Shown here: positions 1 to 7,093 of the stretch, one piece after another
How positions within the stretch are numbered: position 1 is the first letter of the stretch
How the letters are laid out: every line of letters begins with the position of its first letter
DNA from: F23-B02 sp963629425
Lineage (GTDB): Bacteria; Bacillota; Clostridia; Oscillospirales; Oscillospiraceae
NCBI GenBank assembly: GCA_963629425.1
Contig: CAVGIU010000054.1
Span: 1 to 10,935 of the forward strand
Length of the DNA stretch: 10,935 bases
Reading direction: 5' to 3'
The notes under the pieces: generated by a model
Seen by the model: only the letters and a program-made list of their open reading frames with translations
Database searches by the model: none
What the model was told of the DNA's origin: nothing
Made by a program: the position numbers and the translations under genes

Positions 1-1528
1 CTTCGGGCTTCTTCGCCTTCTTTTCGGAGTCCAGGGGTTTCATTGTCGGGAACAGGATAACGTCTCTGATGGAGCTTGCGCCGGTCAGGAGCATGACGCA
101 GCGGTCGATGCCGATGCCGAGGCCGCCCGTGGGGGGCATGCCATATTCGAGCGCGTTTATAAAGTCATCGTCCATCATGCCGGCCTCATCGTCGCCCTTG
201 GCGCGAAGCTCGACCTGCTTGAGGAAACGCTGCTTTTGGTCAATGGGGTCGTTGAGTTCGGAGAATGCGTTGCCCATCTCGCTGCGGCAGATGAACAGTT
301 CAAAACGCTCTGTCAGGCGCGGATCCCTGGGTGAGCGCTTTGCAAGCGGCGATACGTCTACCGGGTGCATGGTTATAAACGTCGGCTGGATGAGCTTTTC
401 CTCAACAAGCTGATCAAAGCTCTCATAAAGGGCGTGACCCCAGGTGGGTTCAACCTTGTCCATATCAACGCCTGCGGCCTTTGCTGCGGCGACTGCCTCG
501 GCATCGTCCGTGATAGCCATGAAGTCGACACCGACGTATTTCTTTACTGCCTCAGCCATCGTCAGCCGCTCCCAGCCGGGAGTGAGGTCGATCTCGCAGC
601 CCTGCCATGTGCATTTATAGCTGCCGAGTATCTTCATTGCAGCGCCCGACAGGAGGTCTTCAAACAAATCCATCATATCGTTAAAATCGGCGTAGGACTG
701 ATAAAGCTCAACGGTCGTGAACTCGGGGTTATGCTTGGTGTCCATGCCCTCGTTGCGGAAGATGCGGCCGATCTCGTAGACGCGCTCAATGCCTCCGACT
801 ATAAGACGCTTGAGGTTGAGCTCGGTGGCGATGCGCAAGAACATGTCTATATCCAGCGTATTGTGATGAGTTATGAACGGGCGCGCGGTAGCGCCGCCGG
901 AAATGGTGTTAAGTACAGGCGTCTCAACCTCCATATAGCCTCTTCCGTCGAGGAAGGAACGGACATAGCTTATGAACTTTGAGCGTATCTCGAAATTGCG
1001 GCGGCTGTCGTCGCTCATGATGAGGTCAACATAGCGCTGACGGTACTTGAGCTCTGTGCTCGTCATGCCGTGGAATTTCTCCGGCAGCGGGCGCAGGCTC
1101 TTGGAAAGCAGAGTTACAGACTCGACATGGACGGATATCTCCTCGGTCTTTGTCTTGAAAACAAAGCCGGAAACGCCGATGATATCACCGATATCGTACT
1201 TGCGGAAGTCGGCAAACTCCTGCTCGGAGACGGCGTCTTTACGGATGTACAGCTGTATACTCCCGTGATCGTCCTTGATGTGGCAGAATATTGCCTTGCC
1301 CATACCGCGCTTGGACATCATGCGGCCTGCGACCTTGACAGTCTTGCCGTCAAATGCGTCAAAATTCTCCTTTATCTCATCAGAATACGCGCTTCTGACA
1401 AAACGGGTTTGAGTAAAGGGGTCTCTCCCCTCCTCCTGCAAAGCCTTGAGCTTATCACGTCTTATCTGAAGCAGCTCGCTGAGCTCCTGCTCGGGGGCTG
1501 CATTCTCGTTGGTCTTATTCTCACTCAT
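1..1528 (-). CDS. lysS: Lysyl-tRNA synthetase, class II (3' end beyond window)
   Basis: Charges tRNA-Lys with lysine in the cytoplasm. The 509 visible residues show an N-terminal helical segment, an OB-fold anticodon-binding domain (about residues 64-150, with the family wording VAGRMMSKRGMGKA), then the class II catalytic core: motif 1 around YMEVETPVL, motif 2 RNEGMDTKHNPEF (R258 onward) and motif 3 GLGIGIDRC (R476). The start at 1528 is set by AGAGGA, which overlaps the greA stop codon; the gap to greA is 11 bases. Most bacterial LysRS end shortly after the LFPxxRP segment. Here LFPTMKPL (492-499) is followed by a charged, lysine-rich tail (DSEKKAKKPE) that is still open at the window edge, so the stop codon is not seen. 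Family assignment is certain; the length of the tail is unknown. Confidence 0.97.
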   Translation of the reverse strand, partial: MSENKTNENAAPEQELSELLQIRRDKLKALQEEGRDPFTQTRFVRSAYSDEIKENFDAFDGKTVKVAGRMMSKRGMGKAIFCHIKDDHGSIQLYIRKDAVSEQEFADFRKYDIGDIIGVSGFVFKTKTEEISVHVESVTLLSKSLRPLPEKFHGMTSTELKYRQRYVDLIMSDDSRRNFEIRSKFISYVRSFLDGRGYMEVETPVLNTISGGATARPFITHHNTLDIDMFLRIATELNLKRLIVGGIERVYEIGRIFRNEGMDTKHNPEFTTVELYQSYADFNDMMDLFEDLLSGAAMKILGSYKCTWQGCEIDLTPGWERLTMAEAVKKYVGVDFMAITDDAEAVAAAKAAGVDMDKVEPTWGHALYESFDQLVEEKLIQPTFITMHPVDVSPLAKRSPRDPRLTERFELFICRSEMGNAFSELNDPIDQKQRFLKQVELRAKGDDEAGMMDDDFINALEYGMPPTGGLGIGIDRCVMLLTGASSIRDVILFPTMKPLDSEKKAKKPE

Positions 1529-1539
1529 ACTATATCCTC

Positions 1540-2028
1540 TTAATCGTTTTCTACTGAAAGTATCTCAAAATGCAGCTCGCCTGCGGGAGCTTCAACGGTG
1601 ATCTTCTCGCCCGCTACATGGCCGTACAGGCCGTGGCCGAAGGGTGAATCGTCGGATACTTTTCCCTCCATGGGATTTGCCTCCTGCGAGCCGACTATGG
1701 TGTATTCCTCTTCACAGCCGTCCTCAACATCGCGCACCTTAACGCGGCTGCCGAGGGTGACAGCACCCTTACGCATACCGGTGTCGACCTTCTCGACGAT
1801 CTCGGCATTCTCTATGAGGCTCTTGAGCTCGGCAATTCTCGAATAGAGCTTACCCTGCTCGGTTTTTGCCTCGTCATATTCGCTGTTTTCCGAAAGGTCG
1901 CCGAAGCTGCGCGCTTCCTTGATCTGCTCGGCAACCTCCTTAGCCTTATCGGTCTCAAGGTACAGAAGCTCCTTTTTGAGCGCATCAAGGCGCTCCTGAC
2001 TCATTTTAAATCTGCTTTCGGTAGCCAT
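1540..2028 (-). CDS. greA: Transcription elongation factor GreA
   Basis: GreA enters the RNA polymerase secondary channel and stimulates cleavage of backtracked RNA, rescuing stalled complexes. The 162 residues match the usual length of about 158. An N-terminal antiparallel coiled coil (about 8-80) carries the tip motif GDLSENSEY (43-51). Its acidic residues D44 and E47 correspond to the pair that coordinates catalytic magnesium in E. coli GreA. The C-terminal FKBP-like domain contains the family pattern IVGSQEANPMEGKVS and SPFGHGLYG (111-136). The start at 2028 follows a strong AAAGGAGAG site. It lies 37 bases after the protease gene and 11 bases before lysS on the same strand, so it is probably cotranscribed with both. 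GreA next to lysS is a familiar arrangement in Clostridia. Confidence 0.97.
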   Translation of the reverse strand: MATESRFKMSQERLDALKKELLYLETDKAKEVAEQIKEARSFGDLSENSEYDEAKTEQGKLYSRIAELKSLIENAEIVEKVDTGMRKGAVTLGSRVKVRDVEDGCEEEYTIVGSQEANPMEGKVSDDSPFGHGLYGHVAGEKITVEAPAGELHFEILSVEND

Positions 2029-2065
2029 TACTTAGCTCTCCTTTAAATTAATTACTTCATAATTC

Positions 2066-3232
2066 TCAGCTCAGAGCCTTTATCGCTGCGTTGAGCTGGA
2101 CTTTTGTGTCCTTTTCAGTGTTGTACGCCTCGATATCGGGCTTTACGCCGCCCGCTTCCGCGAGGTCGACGCGCTTCGGCGTGAGATACTTATTGGTCGA
2201 AATGTGTATTGCGCCTCCGTTTGAAAGCTCTATCGTGACCTGGCTTCTCGCTTTGCCGGTCGTATGCTCGCCGACTATCGTAGCCCAGTCGTATTCCTGA
2301 AGCGCTGCCGCAAAAAATTCCGCTGCGCTGTAGCTGTTTTCGTTGACCAAAACAGCCATCTTCGTGCTCAGGCAGATCTTATCGGAGGTTTTTACCGTCT
2401 CCTTGCCCGCCTTATCCACGCTCACGAACAGATCGCCGTCCGGGAGGAGATAATCGAGCAGTGAAACGAGTTCGCTGACCAAGCCGCCGGGATTATCGCG
2501 AACGTCAAAGATAAACGACTTCGCTCCTTCGGCGGTGAGCTTTTCAATGGCTCCTATCGCTCCCTCGCTGCTTCCCGCTTCAAAGTTTTCGATCTTGATG
2601 TAGCCAATGTTATTCTCAAGCATTTTCGAGGATATCGGGTTTTTATATATAACCTCACAGGATATTGTGACGCTTAATTCATTACCCTTTTCATCCGCGA
2701 CGACCATGGGAAAATCCTTGTTAAGCTTTGAGCGGATGAGCTCCTGAAGCTCCGTTGTAGACATGCCCTCTGTCGCCTGTCCGTCGACCGAGACTATGGT
2801 CTGTCCGACATTCAGCCCGGCAGTTGCCGCAGGTGTTCCGTCCTCGACGGCAAATATCTCGAACTTGCCCTTGTCGTTGAGCTTAACGCTCACGCCGATG
2901 CCGGCATATTCGTTCGACGAGGACAGCTTATACGCGGCATACTCCTCGGGGCTCATATAATAACTCCACTTATCGTCGATGCTGCGTACCATCGCGGAGG
3001 CCGCGGCATTATAGAGCGTATCGTCATTGACGTCGCCTATATAGTTTTCGTTTATGATCTTTTCGATCTCAACATATGCCTTGGCGTCCTCAAAATACTT
3101 CTGAGCGCCAAAACCGCCGGTCGTTATAAGATACGTCGCAGCGGCAGTTGCGACCATAACGACGAGAGCAACAATTATAAGATGAACAAACTTAAATTTT
3201 CTGCCGAAATCGCGTTGCGGGCGTTTTTCCAT
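2066..3232 (-). CDS. S41-family C-terminal processing protease (CtpA-like), membrane anchored
   Basis: A carboxyl-terminal processing peptidase of 388 residues facing the outside of the membrane. In order: a basic N terminus, one membrane segment (about 14-37), a helical stretch, a PDZ domain (about 108-180, with GIGVSV and GTPAATAGLNVGQ), then the S41 catalytic domain with IFDVRDNPGG (241-250), NENSYSAAEFF and GEHTTGKARSQ. The Ser302, Lys327 and Gln331 spacing fits the Ser/Lys/Gln site of E. coli Prc, so it should be active. The reading frame is open to an ATG at 3289, but the start at 3232 has an AAAGAGGA site 8 bases upstream; the longer form would read through a strong hairpin and has no good ribosome site. 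Relatives degrade or trim periplasmic or cell-wall proteins. Position behind ftsEX suggests a role in controlling cell-wall hydrolases; this is inference. Confidence 0.94.
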   Translation of the reverse strand: MEKRPQRDFGRKFKFVHLIIVALVVMVATAAATYLITTGGFGAQKYFEDAKAYVEIEKIINENYIGDVNDDTLYNAAASAMVRSIDDKWSYYMSPEEYAAYKLSSSNEYAGIGVSVKLNDKGKFEIFAVEDGTPAATAGLNVGQTIVSVDGQATEGMSTTELQELIRSKLNKDFPMVVADEKGNELSVTISCEVIYKNPISSKMLENNIGYIKIENFEAGSSEGAIGAIEKLTAEGAKSFIFDVRDNPGGLVSELVSLLDYLLPDGDLFVSVDKAGKETVKTSDKICLSTKMAVLVNENSYSAAEFFAAALQEYDWATIVGEHTTGKARSQVTIELSNGGAIHISTNKYLTPKRVDLAEAGGVKPDIEAYNTEKDTKVQLNAAIKALS

Positions 3233-3240
3233 CCGGTCTC

Positions 3241-3248
3241 TCCTCTTT
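3241..3248 (-). promoter_or_regulatory. Ribosome binding site fixing the protease start
   Basis: Read on the minus strand this is AAAGAGGA, 8 bases before the ATG at 3232. It is the reason for preferring 3232 over the in-frame ATG at 3289, which would add 19 residues without membrane or domain character. Confidence 0.8.
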
Positions 3249-3257
3249 AACAGTACG

Positions 3258-3290
3258 TTTGACTGGCAACCGAAAGGGCCGCCAGTCAAA
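3258..3290 (-). repeat. Perfect inverted repeat / strong RNA hairpin before the protease gene
   Basis: The arms TTTGACTGGC (3258-3267) and GCCAGTCAAA (3281-3290) are a perfect 10-bp match around 13 bases. In the minus-strand RNA the inner bases GGCC and GGUU can extend the stem by two G-U and two C-G pairs, leaving a loop of CUUUC. No T-run follows on either strand, so it does not look like an intrinsic terminator. It begins two bases after the stop codon of the 54-codon ORF and ends just before the protease ribosome site. A role in mRNA processing, stability or setting differential expression within the operon is inference. Confidence 0.75.
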
Positions 3291-3292
3291 TA

Positions 3293-3457
3293 TCAATTCC
3301 GGTTTTTATCGACACACAGCTGTGTCACATAAGATTCCTCGTCAGAGCATCGCTCCACGCTCTCCGCGCTTACGGGGATCACCGTGAGCACAAGGCTGAG
3401 TATCATGGTGAGCACGAGGATCATCGCCAATATAGAAACAACAAGTCTTCTGTTCAT
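3293..3457 (-). CDS. Small secreted or membrane peptide (54 aa) between ftsX and the protease gene
   Basis: A 54-codon ORF starting 9 bases after the ftsX stop codon. It begins MNRR, followed by a long hydrophobic run (about 5-29) and a signal-peptidase-like end PVSA before E32. The remainder is only 23 residues, acidic, with two cysteines (C37 and C48), ending DKNRN and a TGA stop. A weak AAGGTG site overlaps the end of ftsX, 12 bases upstream. In many Clostridia an EnvC-like M23 peptidase with a similar hydrophobic leader follows ftsX. This ORF could therefore be a remnant keeping only the signal peptide, or a genuine small FtsEX-associated peptide. No homology could be tested. That the ORF exists and is signal-like is seen; that it is translated is inferred from its tight placement. 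Confidence 0.6.
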   Translation of the reverse strand: MNRRLVVSILAMILVLTMILSLVLTVIPVSAESVERCSDEESYVTQLCVDKNRN

Positions 3458-3466
3458 GCTATACTA

Positions 3467-4354
3467 TCACACCTTGAGGTAATTTCTGATCGCTATAACA
3501 CCGCCGACCGCGCCGACGAGAATGCCGACCGCCATAAACGCGATGAGCACGATTGCCCAAACGTCTGTAAACGGTACAATCTGCACAAAGGATATAGACA
3601 AGCTCTGCGCGACTTTGGTCTCAAGCGCCTTATAAAGCCCCCACTGGGCAAGGAACGCAAGTCCGCCGCCGGCGATGCCCAAGACCAGGCCTTCAACAAC
3701 AAAGGGACAGCGGATAAAGCTGTTTGAAGCGCCGACCATCTTCATGATGGCGATCTCCTCGCGCCGGCCGTAGGTCGCAAGCTTTATGGTATTGCTCATT
3801 ATAAACAGTGAAACAAAGCCGAGGATCGCGATAAGTACGAGCGACACGATGCTTATGACATTGCGCACGGAAATGAATTTATCGGCAAACTCCGTGGGAG
3901 CGTTGACCTTGACTATACCATCGACATTCTCGATAGCCGTCTTGGTAACGTCCATTTGGCTCAGGTCAACGAGCTGGATAACAAAGCGATGACGGAAAAC
4001 CTCGTCATCGAGACCCTCCATATAGCTTTCATCATACTTTTCAAGGAAAGTCTTTCTTGCCTCGCTGCGGCTTACAAAATTCACGCTGGCAACATTGTCG
4101 AGCGCTTCGAGCTTCGTCTGTATCTGCGCTGTCGCCTCCTGCGCGGTCATATCCTCATCGACATAGGCGAGGATCTGATTCTGATTGCCGATATCCTCAA
4201 CTATCTGATTGACGTTTATGTCGAGGAGCGTAAAGCTGCCCATTACTATGAGGCAGGCGATTATTATGGTCACTGAGGCAAAGGACATAAAGCCGTGGGT
4301 GAAGATATTGCGGAAGCCCTCGCCTATAAGATATCCGTATCTATTCAACTTCAT
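3467..4354 (-). CDS. ftsX: Cell division protein FtsX (ABC transporter-like permease)
   Basis: The membrane partner of FtsE. The FtsEX complex does not transport; ATP hydrolysis by FtsE is transmitted through FtsX to activate peptidoglycan hydrolases outside the cell. The 295 residues show the expected four-segment layout: a short cytoplasmic N terminus (NRYGYLIGEGFRNIF), TM1 (about 23-44), a large extracellular domain (about 45-165), TM2 (about 167-188), the cytoplasmic coupling loop with GRREEIAIMKMVGAS (196-210), TM3 (about 217-238) and TM4 (about 265-288). The start at 4354 lies within the end of ftsE (14-base overlap), indicating translational coupling. In Firmicutes the extracellular domain contacts hydrolases such as CwlO or PcsB, or an EnvC-like partner; no such partner is encoded in this window. 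Confidence 0.96.
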   Translation of the reverse strand: MKLNRYGYLIGEGFRNIFTHGFMSFASVTIIIACLIVMGSFTLLDINVNQIVEDIGNQNQILAYVDEDMTAQEATAQIQTKLEALDNVASVNFVSRSEARKTFLEKYDESYMEGLDDEVFRHRFVIQLVDLSQMDVTKTAIENVDGIVKVNAPTEFADKFISVRNVISIVSLVLIAILGFVSLFIMSNTIKLATYGRREEIAIMKMVGASNSFIRCPFVVEGLVLGIAGGGLAFLAQWGLYKALETKVAQSLSISFVQIVPFTDVWAIVLIAFMAVGILVGAVGGVIAIRNYLKV

Positions 4355-5033
4355 AACTGTAATACCCGTCCATTCCGTCGCTGATAAGATGGCCGCCGTC
4401 TATTGCGATAACGCGCTTGGAGAAGGCATTGACCAATTCCTTTTCATGAGTTACCACGAGGATCGTGGTGCCCATCTCGTTTATCTTCTCAAGCAGAAGC
4501 ATAAGCTCAAGGCTGCGCACGGGGTCGAGGTTGCCGGTCGGCTCGTCCGCGATTATCATGGTCGGATTGTTGACCAAAGCGCGCGCTATCGCGACACGCT
4601 GCTGCTCGCCGCCGGAAAGCTCCGCCGGGAGGCGCTTTTCACGTCCTTCAAGGCCGACCAGCTCCAAAACGCGGGGCACGCGGTTTTTAATATCTTTATT
4701 CGTCGCCCCGACAACGCGCATGGCAAACGCAACGTTATCATACACAGTCATTTTATCGATGAGTCTGAAGTCCTGGAAGATAACGCCGAGCGTTCTTCTC
4801 ATCTGCGGCATCTTGCGGCGCTTAAGCTTATTCATATTAAAGCCGTTTACGATAACCTCGCCATCTGACGCCATAATTTCGCCCGTAAGCAGCTTAATGA
4901 TCGTCGTTTTGCCGGAGCCCGACGGGCCGACAAGAAACGCAAATTCACCCTCGTTTATCGTGAGGCTGAAATTGTCGAGCGCGGCAATATCACTGTTGTC
5001 ATAGACCATCGTTACATTGTTCATCTGAACCAT
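4341..5033 (-). CDS. ftsE: Cell division ATP-binding protein FtsE
   Basis: The cytoplasmic ATPase of the FtsEX division complex, 230 residues. All ABC ATPase motifs are intact: Walker A GPSGSGKT (36-43), Q-loop Gln87 in IFQDF, signature LSGGE (139-143), Walker B MIIADEP (159-165) with the catalytic Glu164, and the switch His196 in VVTHE. The opening MVQMNNVTMVY aligns with the usual FtsE start, and AGGAGG lies 10 bases before the ATG at 5033, which supports this start. The gene lies 45 bases after the regulator gene and overlaps ftsX by 14 bases. FtsE is distinguished from other small ABC ATPases such as LolD or MacB types by this pairing with ftsX. Confidence 0.97.
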   Translation of the reverse strand: MVQMNNVTMVYDNSDIAALDNFSLTINEGEFAFLVGPSGSGKTTIIKLLTGEIMASDGEVIVNGFNMNKLKRRKMPQMRRTLGVIFQDFRLIDKMTVYDNVAFAMRVVGATNKDIKNRVPRVLELVGLEGREKRLPAELSGGEQQRVAIARALVNNPTMIIADEPTGNLDPVRSLELMLLLEKINEMGTTILVVTHEKELVNAFSKRVIAIDGGHLISDGMDGYYSYEVE

Positions 5034-5078
5034 GTGTTATTTTCCTCCTGAGGATTTTGGGGATGCACCCCGCGAATT

Positions 5079-6173
5079 TCAGCGGCCGTTGCTGTTGACC
5101 GAGTCGAGGTACTGCTTGACCATCATTGCCACCTTGAAGACAATTGCGTGATCAAACTCCCGAAGGTCAAGTCCCGTTATCTTCTTGATCTTCTCAAGAC
5201 GATAAACGAGCGTGTTGCGGTGAACATACAGCTTGCGGCTGGTCTCGGAGACATTTAGATTATTCTCAAAGAACTTATTTATCGTCTCAAGCGTGTCCTC
5301 ATCCAGGGTCTCAAGCGGGTTTTTCTTGAACACCTCGTTGAGGAACATCTCGCAAAGCGTGGTGGGCAGCTGATATATAATACGGCCGATGCCGAGATTT
5401 TCATAGCTGATAATGGTCTTTTCGGAATCGAAGACCCTGCCGACATCAATGGCGATCTGCGCTTCCTTATAGCGGTCTGCAAGCTCGCGCAGATGCCTTG
5501 CCGTCGTTCCTATGCCGATGATGCATTTAATTTGAAGCTCGTTGCGAAGAACAGTCTCTATACTCTCGGCTATAGCCTTTATTTCGGCGCTGTTTTCGCC
5601 GCCGGGGAGTTCTTTTATAACGACGATATCGCTTTCGTTTATGCTGATGACAAAGTCATGCTGTTTATCGGGGAACAGGCTCTGGAGCACCTCTACACTG
5701 GCAACATCAGAGCGCTCCACCTGCCGCACGAGCAGAAGCGCACGCAGAACATCCGGAGCAAAGTGCAGTTCTTTCGTTCTGACGTAAACATCGCCGGGAA
5801 GTATATTGTCGGAGATGATATTTTTAAGAAAAGCCGCTTTATTATACTTTTCCTCGTAATTCATCTTCGCCTCGTTAAAGGCAACGGCCGCCATCATGCA
5901 CGTCACGCGCGCCATATCGTCGCAGCCTTCGACGAACACGGCATAGTCAAACTTGCCGCTGTTATTGCTGAGCACCTTATATGTTCGCATTCCGCTTACC
6001 AGTACAGGCTCAGAAAAATCATAATTCATGCTCGAAAAATCTTCAAGTCTCGAGCCTATCATCGGCAGCTCACTGCATGTGATTACAAAGCCCTGATCGT
6101 CAATGATGCCGATACATCTGTCAGTGGCCTCTTTTATCTGCATTATCACGCTCTGAAAAATTCTGCTGGACAT
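5079..6173 (-). CDS. CdaR/PucR-family transcriptional regulator with C-terminal HTH
   Basis: A 364-residue regulator. The N-terminal part (about 4-110) resembles the diacid-recognition sensor layout of CdaR proteins (IGIIDDQGFVITCS, then IGSRLED). The middle (about 145-250) has the degenerate GGDEF-like fold usual for the family, and the C terminus carries the PucR/CdaR helix-turn-helix (about 297-356), with NLNVSETSRKLYVHRNTLVY and RLEKIKKITGLDL. The start at 6173 follows a GGGGAGGA site. Family members sense small metabolites such as sugar diacids or purine breakdown products, but nothing here indicates the ligand, and no catabolic gene is near. It is the first gene of the ftsEX series and follows a promoter region with repeated boxes, so autoregulation or control of ftsEX is possible. 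Family confident; function unknown. Confidence 0.88.
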   Translation of the reverse strand: MSSRIFQSVIMQIKEATDRCIGIIDDQGFVITCSELPMIGSRLEDFSSMNYDFSEPVLVSGMRTYKVLSNNSGKFDYAVFVEGCDDMARVTCMMAAVAFNEAKMNYEEKYNKAAFLKNIISDNILPGDVYVRTKELHFAPDVLRALLLVRQVERSDVASVEVLQSLFPDKQHDFVISINESDIVVIKELPGGENSAEIKAIAESIETVLRNELQIKCIIGIGTTARHLRELADRYKEAQIAIDVGRVFDSEKTIISYENLGIGRIIYQLPTTLCEMFLNEVFKKNPLETLDEDTLETINKFFENNLNVSETSRKLYVHRNTLVYRLEKIKKITGLDLREFDHAIVFKVAMMVKQYLDSVNSNGR

Positions 6174-6238
6174 CGTCTTTTTTCCTCCCCTGACGCATAT
6201 GGGTATTTTAACGATAGATAATATTCAACACTTTCTAC

Positions 6239-6267
6239 ATGATAATACTTTTTTGTGCGTTTTTCAA
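6239..6267 (-). promoter_or_regulatory. Sigma-A-type promoter for the regulator-ftsEX series
   Basis: On the minus strand, TTGAAA (6262-6267) is followed after exactly 17 bases by TATCAT (6239-6244), in an AT-rich region. The predicted start of transcription is near 6232, about 58 bases before the regulator ATG. One repeat box (GTGCGTT, 6255-6261) lies inside the spacer, a position where bound protein would block RNA polymerase. Confidence 0.6.
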
Positions 6268-6300
6268 TAGAAAAACATATTATTTTTGTGCGTTATTCAA
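6250..6300. repeat. Pair of 18-bp direct repeats with an adjacent inverted half, candidate operator
   Basis: TTTTTGTGCGTTTTTCAA (6250-6267) and TTTTTGTGCGTTATTCAA (6283-6300) differ at one base and are 33 bases apart, close to three DNA turns. A third, inverted box AACGCA (6304-6309) forms TGCGTT-N9-AACGCA with the second copy. A weaker ACGCATA also occurs at 6193-6199. The first copy covers the -35 and spacer of the regulator promoter. The region 6174-6352 contains no gene and no intrinsic terminator for rsuA that I can see. Confidence 0.55.
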
Positions 6301-6352
6301 AAAAACGCATAATTGTTTTGATAAAAGCACCAAATATAGAACCGTATTTTTG

Positions 6353-7066
6353 TTATTTTTTCTTATTCACACTGCACAACTCTTTTTCTGTCAATTGGCG
6401 AAATTCACCCGGTCGGAGGCTGTTATCCAGCTCAAGACCGCCTATAGACAGGCGTCTGAGCTGCGTTACAGGCTTGCCGCGCGAGGCGAGCATGCGCTTC
6501 ACCTGATGGTATTTTCCCTCCATGACATGCACAAGGCAGCTGCCGTCGGGAAGCTTCTCAAGTTTTGCCGGGAGACACCGGGTTCCATCAGCGAGCACTA
6601 TCCCCTGCCGAAAAGCCTCTATATCGGCATCATCGATGCCGCCTTCCGTTACGGCTCGGTAGGTCTTAACGATCTCGGACTTTGGCGAAATAACCCTGTG
6701 TGCAAAAGTGCCGTCGTTTGTTATTATAAGCAATCCGGTCGTATCCTTATCAAGTCTGCCTACCGGGAAGAGATTCTTCTTTCTGAGCTCCTCCGGGAAA
6801 AGATCAATTACGGTTTTCTGCCTTTTATCGTCGGTAGCGGACAGTATGCCGGCCGGTTTATTGAGCATATAATAGCAAAATTTTTCATAGCTCACCGGCT
6901 TTCCGTCAAGCTTGATGATCGCTGCATCACTGTCGACCTTGTACTCGGGAGACTTGACTGTGACACCGTCCACGCTGACACTTCCGTTTTTAATTATCTG
7001 TCTTAGCCGGCTTCGCGAGAGCGCCGTGCACTCCGAAAGCAGCTTATCGAGTCGCATAAGCGGCAT
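6353..7066 (-). CDS. rsuA: 16S rRNA pseudouridine synthase, RsuA type
   Basis: Isomerises a uridine in rRNA to pseudouridine; the E. coli RsuA target is 16S U516. The 237 residues comprise an N-terminal S4 RNA-binding domain (about 4-50, MRLDKLLSECTALSRSRLRQ) and the catalytic domain with YYMLNKPAGILSATDD (65-80), the catalytic motif GRLD (103-106, Asp106) in GRLDKDTTGLLIITNDG, and the C-terminal MEGKYHQVKRM and LRPGEFRQLTEKEL. The wording of these last two segments favours RsuA over RluB, RluE or RluF, though target specificity cannot be proven from sequence. The start at 7066 has AGGGTG 6 bases upstream; the ATG three codons later is less well placed. It is divergent from the DUF4830-like gene and has its own promoter. 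Confidence 0.93.
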   Translation of the reverse strand: MPLMRLDKLLSECTALSRSRLRQIIKNGSVSVDGVTVKSPEYKVDSDAAIIKLDGKPVSYEKFCYYMLNKPAGILSATDDKRQKTVIDLFPEELRKKNLFPVGRLDKDTTGLLIITNDGTFAHRVISPKSEIVKTYRAVTEGGIDDADIEAFRQGIVLADGTRCLPAKLEKLPDGSCLVHVMEGKYHQVKRMLASRGKPVTQLRRLSIGGLELDNSLRPGEFRQLTEKELCSVNKKK

Positions 7067-7093
7067 ATGAGCACCCTGTTACACATAGAATTT

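Noticed and set aside
365..1543. Long plus-strand ORFs opposite lysS (205 and 157 codons)
   Set aside because: The opposite strand encodes a complete class II LysRS core with all motifs; these ORFs have no domain features.
3233..3289. Longer protease start at 3289
   Set aside because: It would read through the hairpin and lacks a ribosome site; the ATG at 3232 has AAAGAGGA at 8 bases and gives a standard N terminus before the membrane segment.
4209..4868. 219-codon plus-strand ORF opposite ftsE and ftsX
   Set aside because: It lies antisense across two well-supported genes and their overlap, with no features of its own.
5059..5071. GGGG-ATGCA-CCCC mini hairpin between the regulator gene and ftsE
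   Set aside because: Only a 4-bp stem and no T-run follows; too weak to call a terminator or regulatory element.
6301..6352. Possible rsuA terminator
   Set aside because: T-rich stretches are present but there is no GC-rich stem before them, so no intrinsic terminator can be supported.
5493..7006. Plus-strand ORFs of 242 and 255 codons opposite the regulator and rsuA
   Set aside because: Both are antisense shadows; the minus-strand proteins carry clear family motifs. The second also crosses the AT-rich control region by chance.
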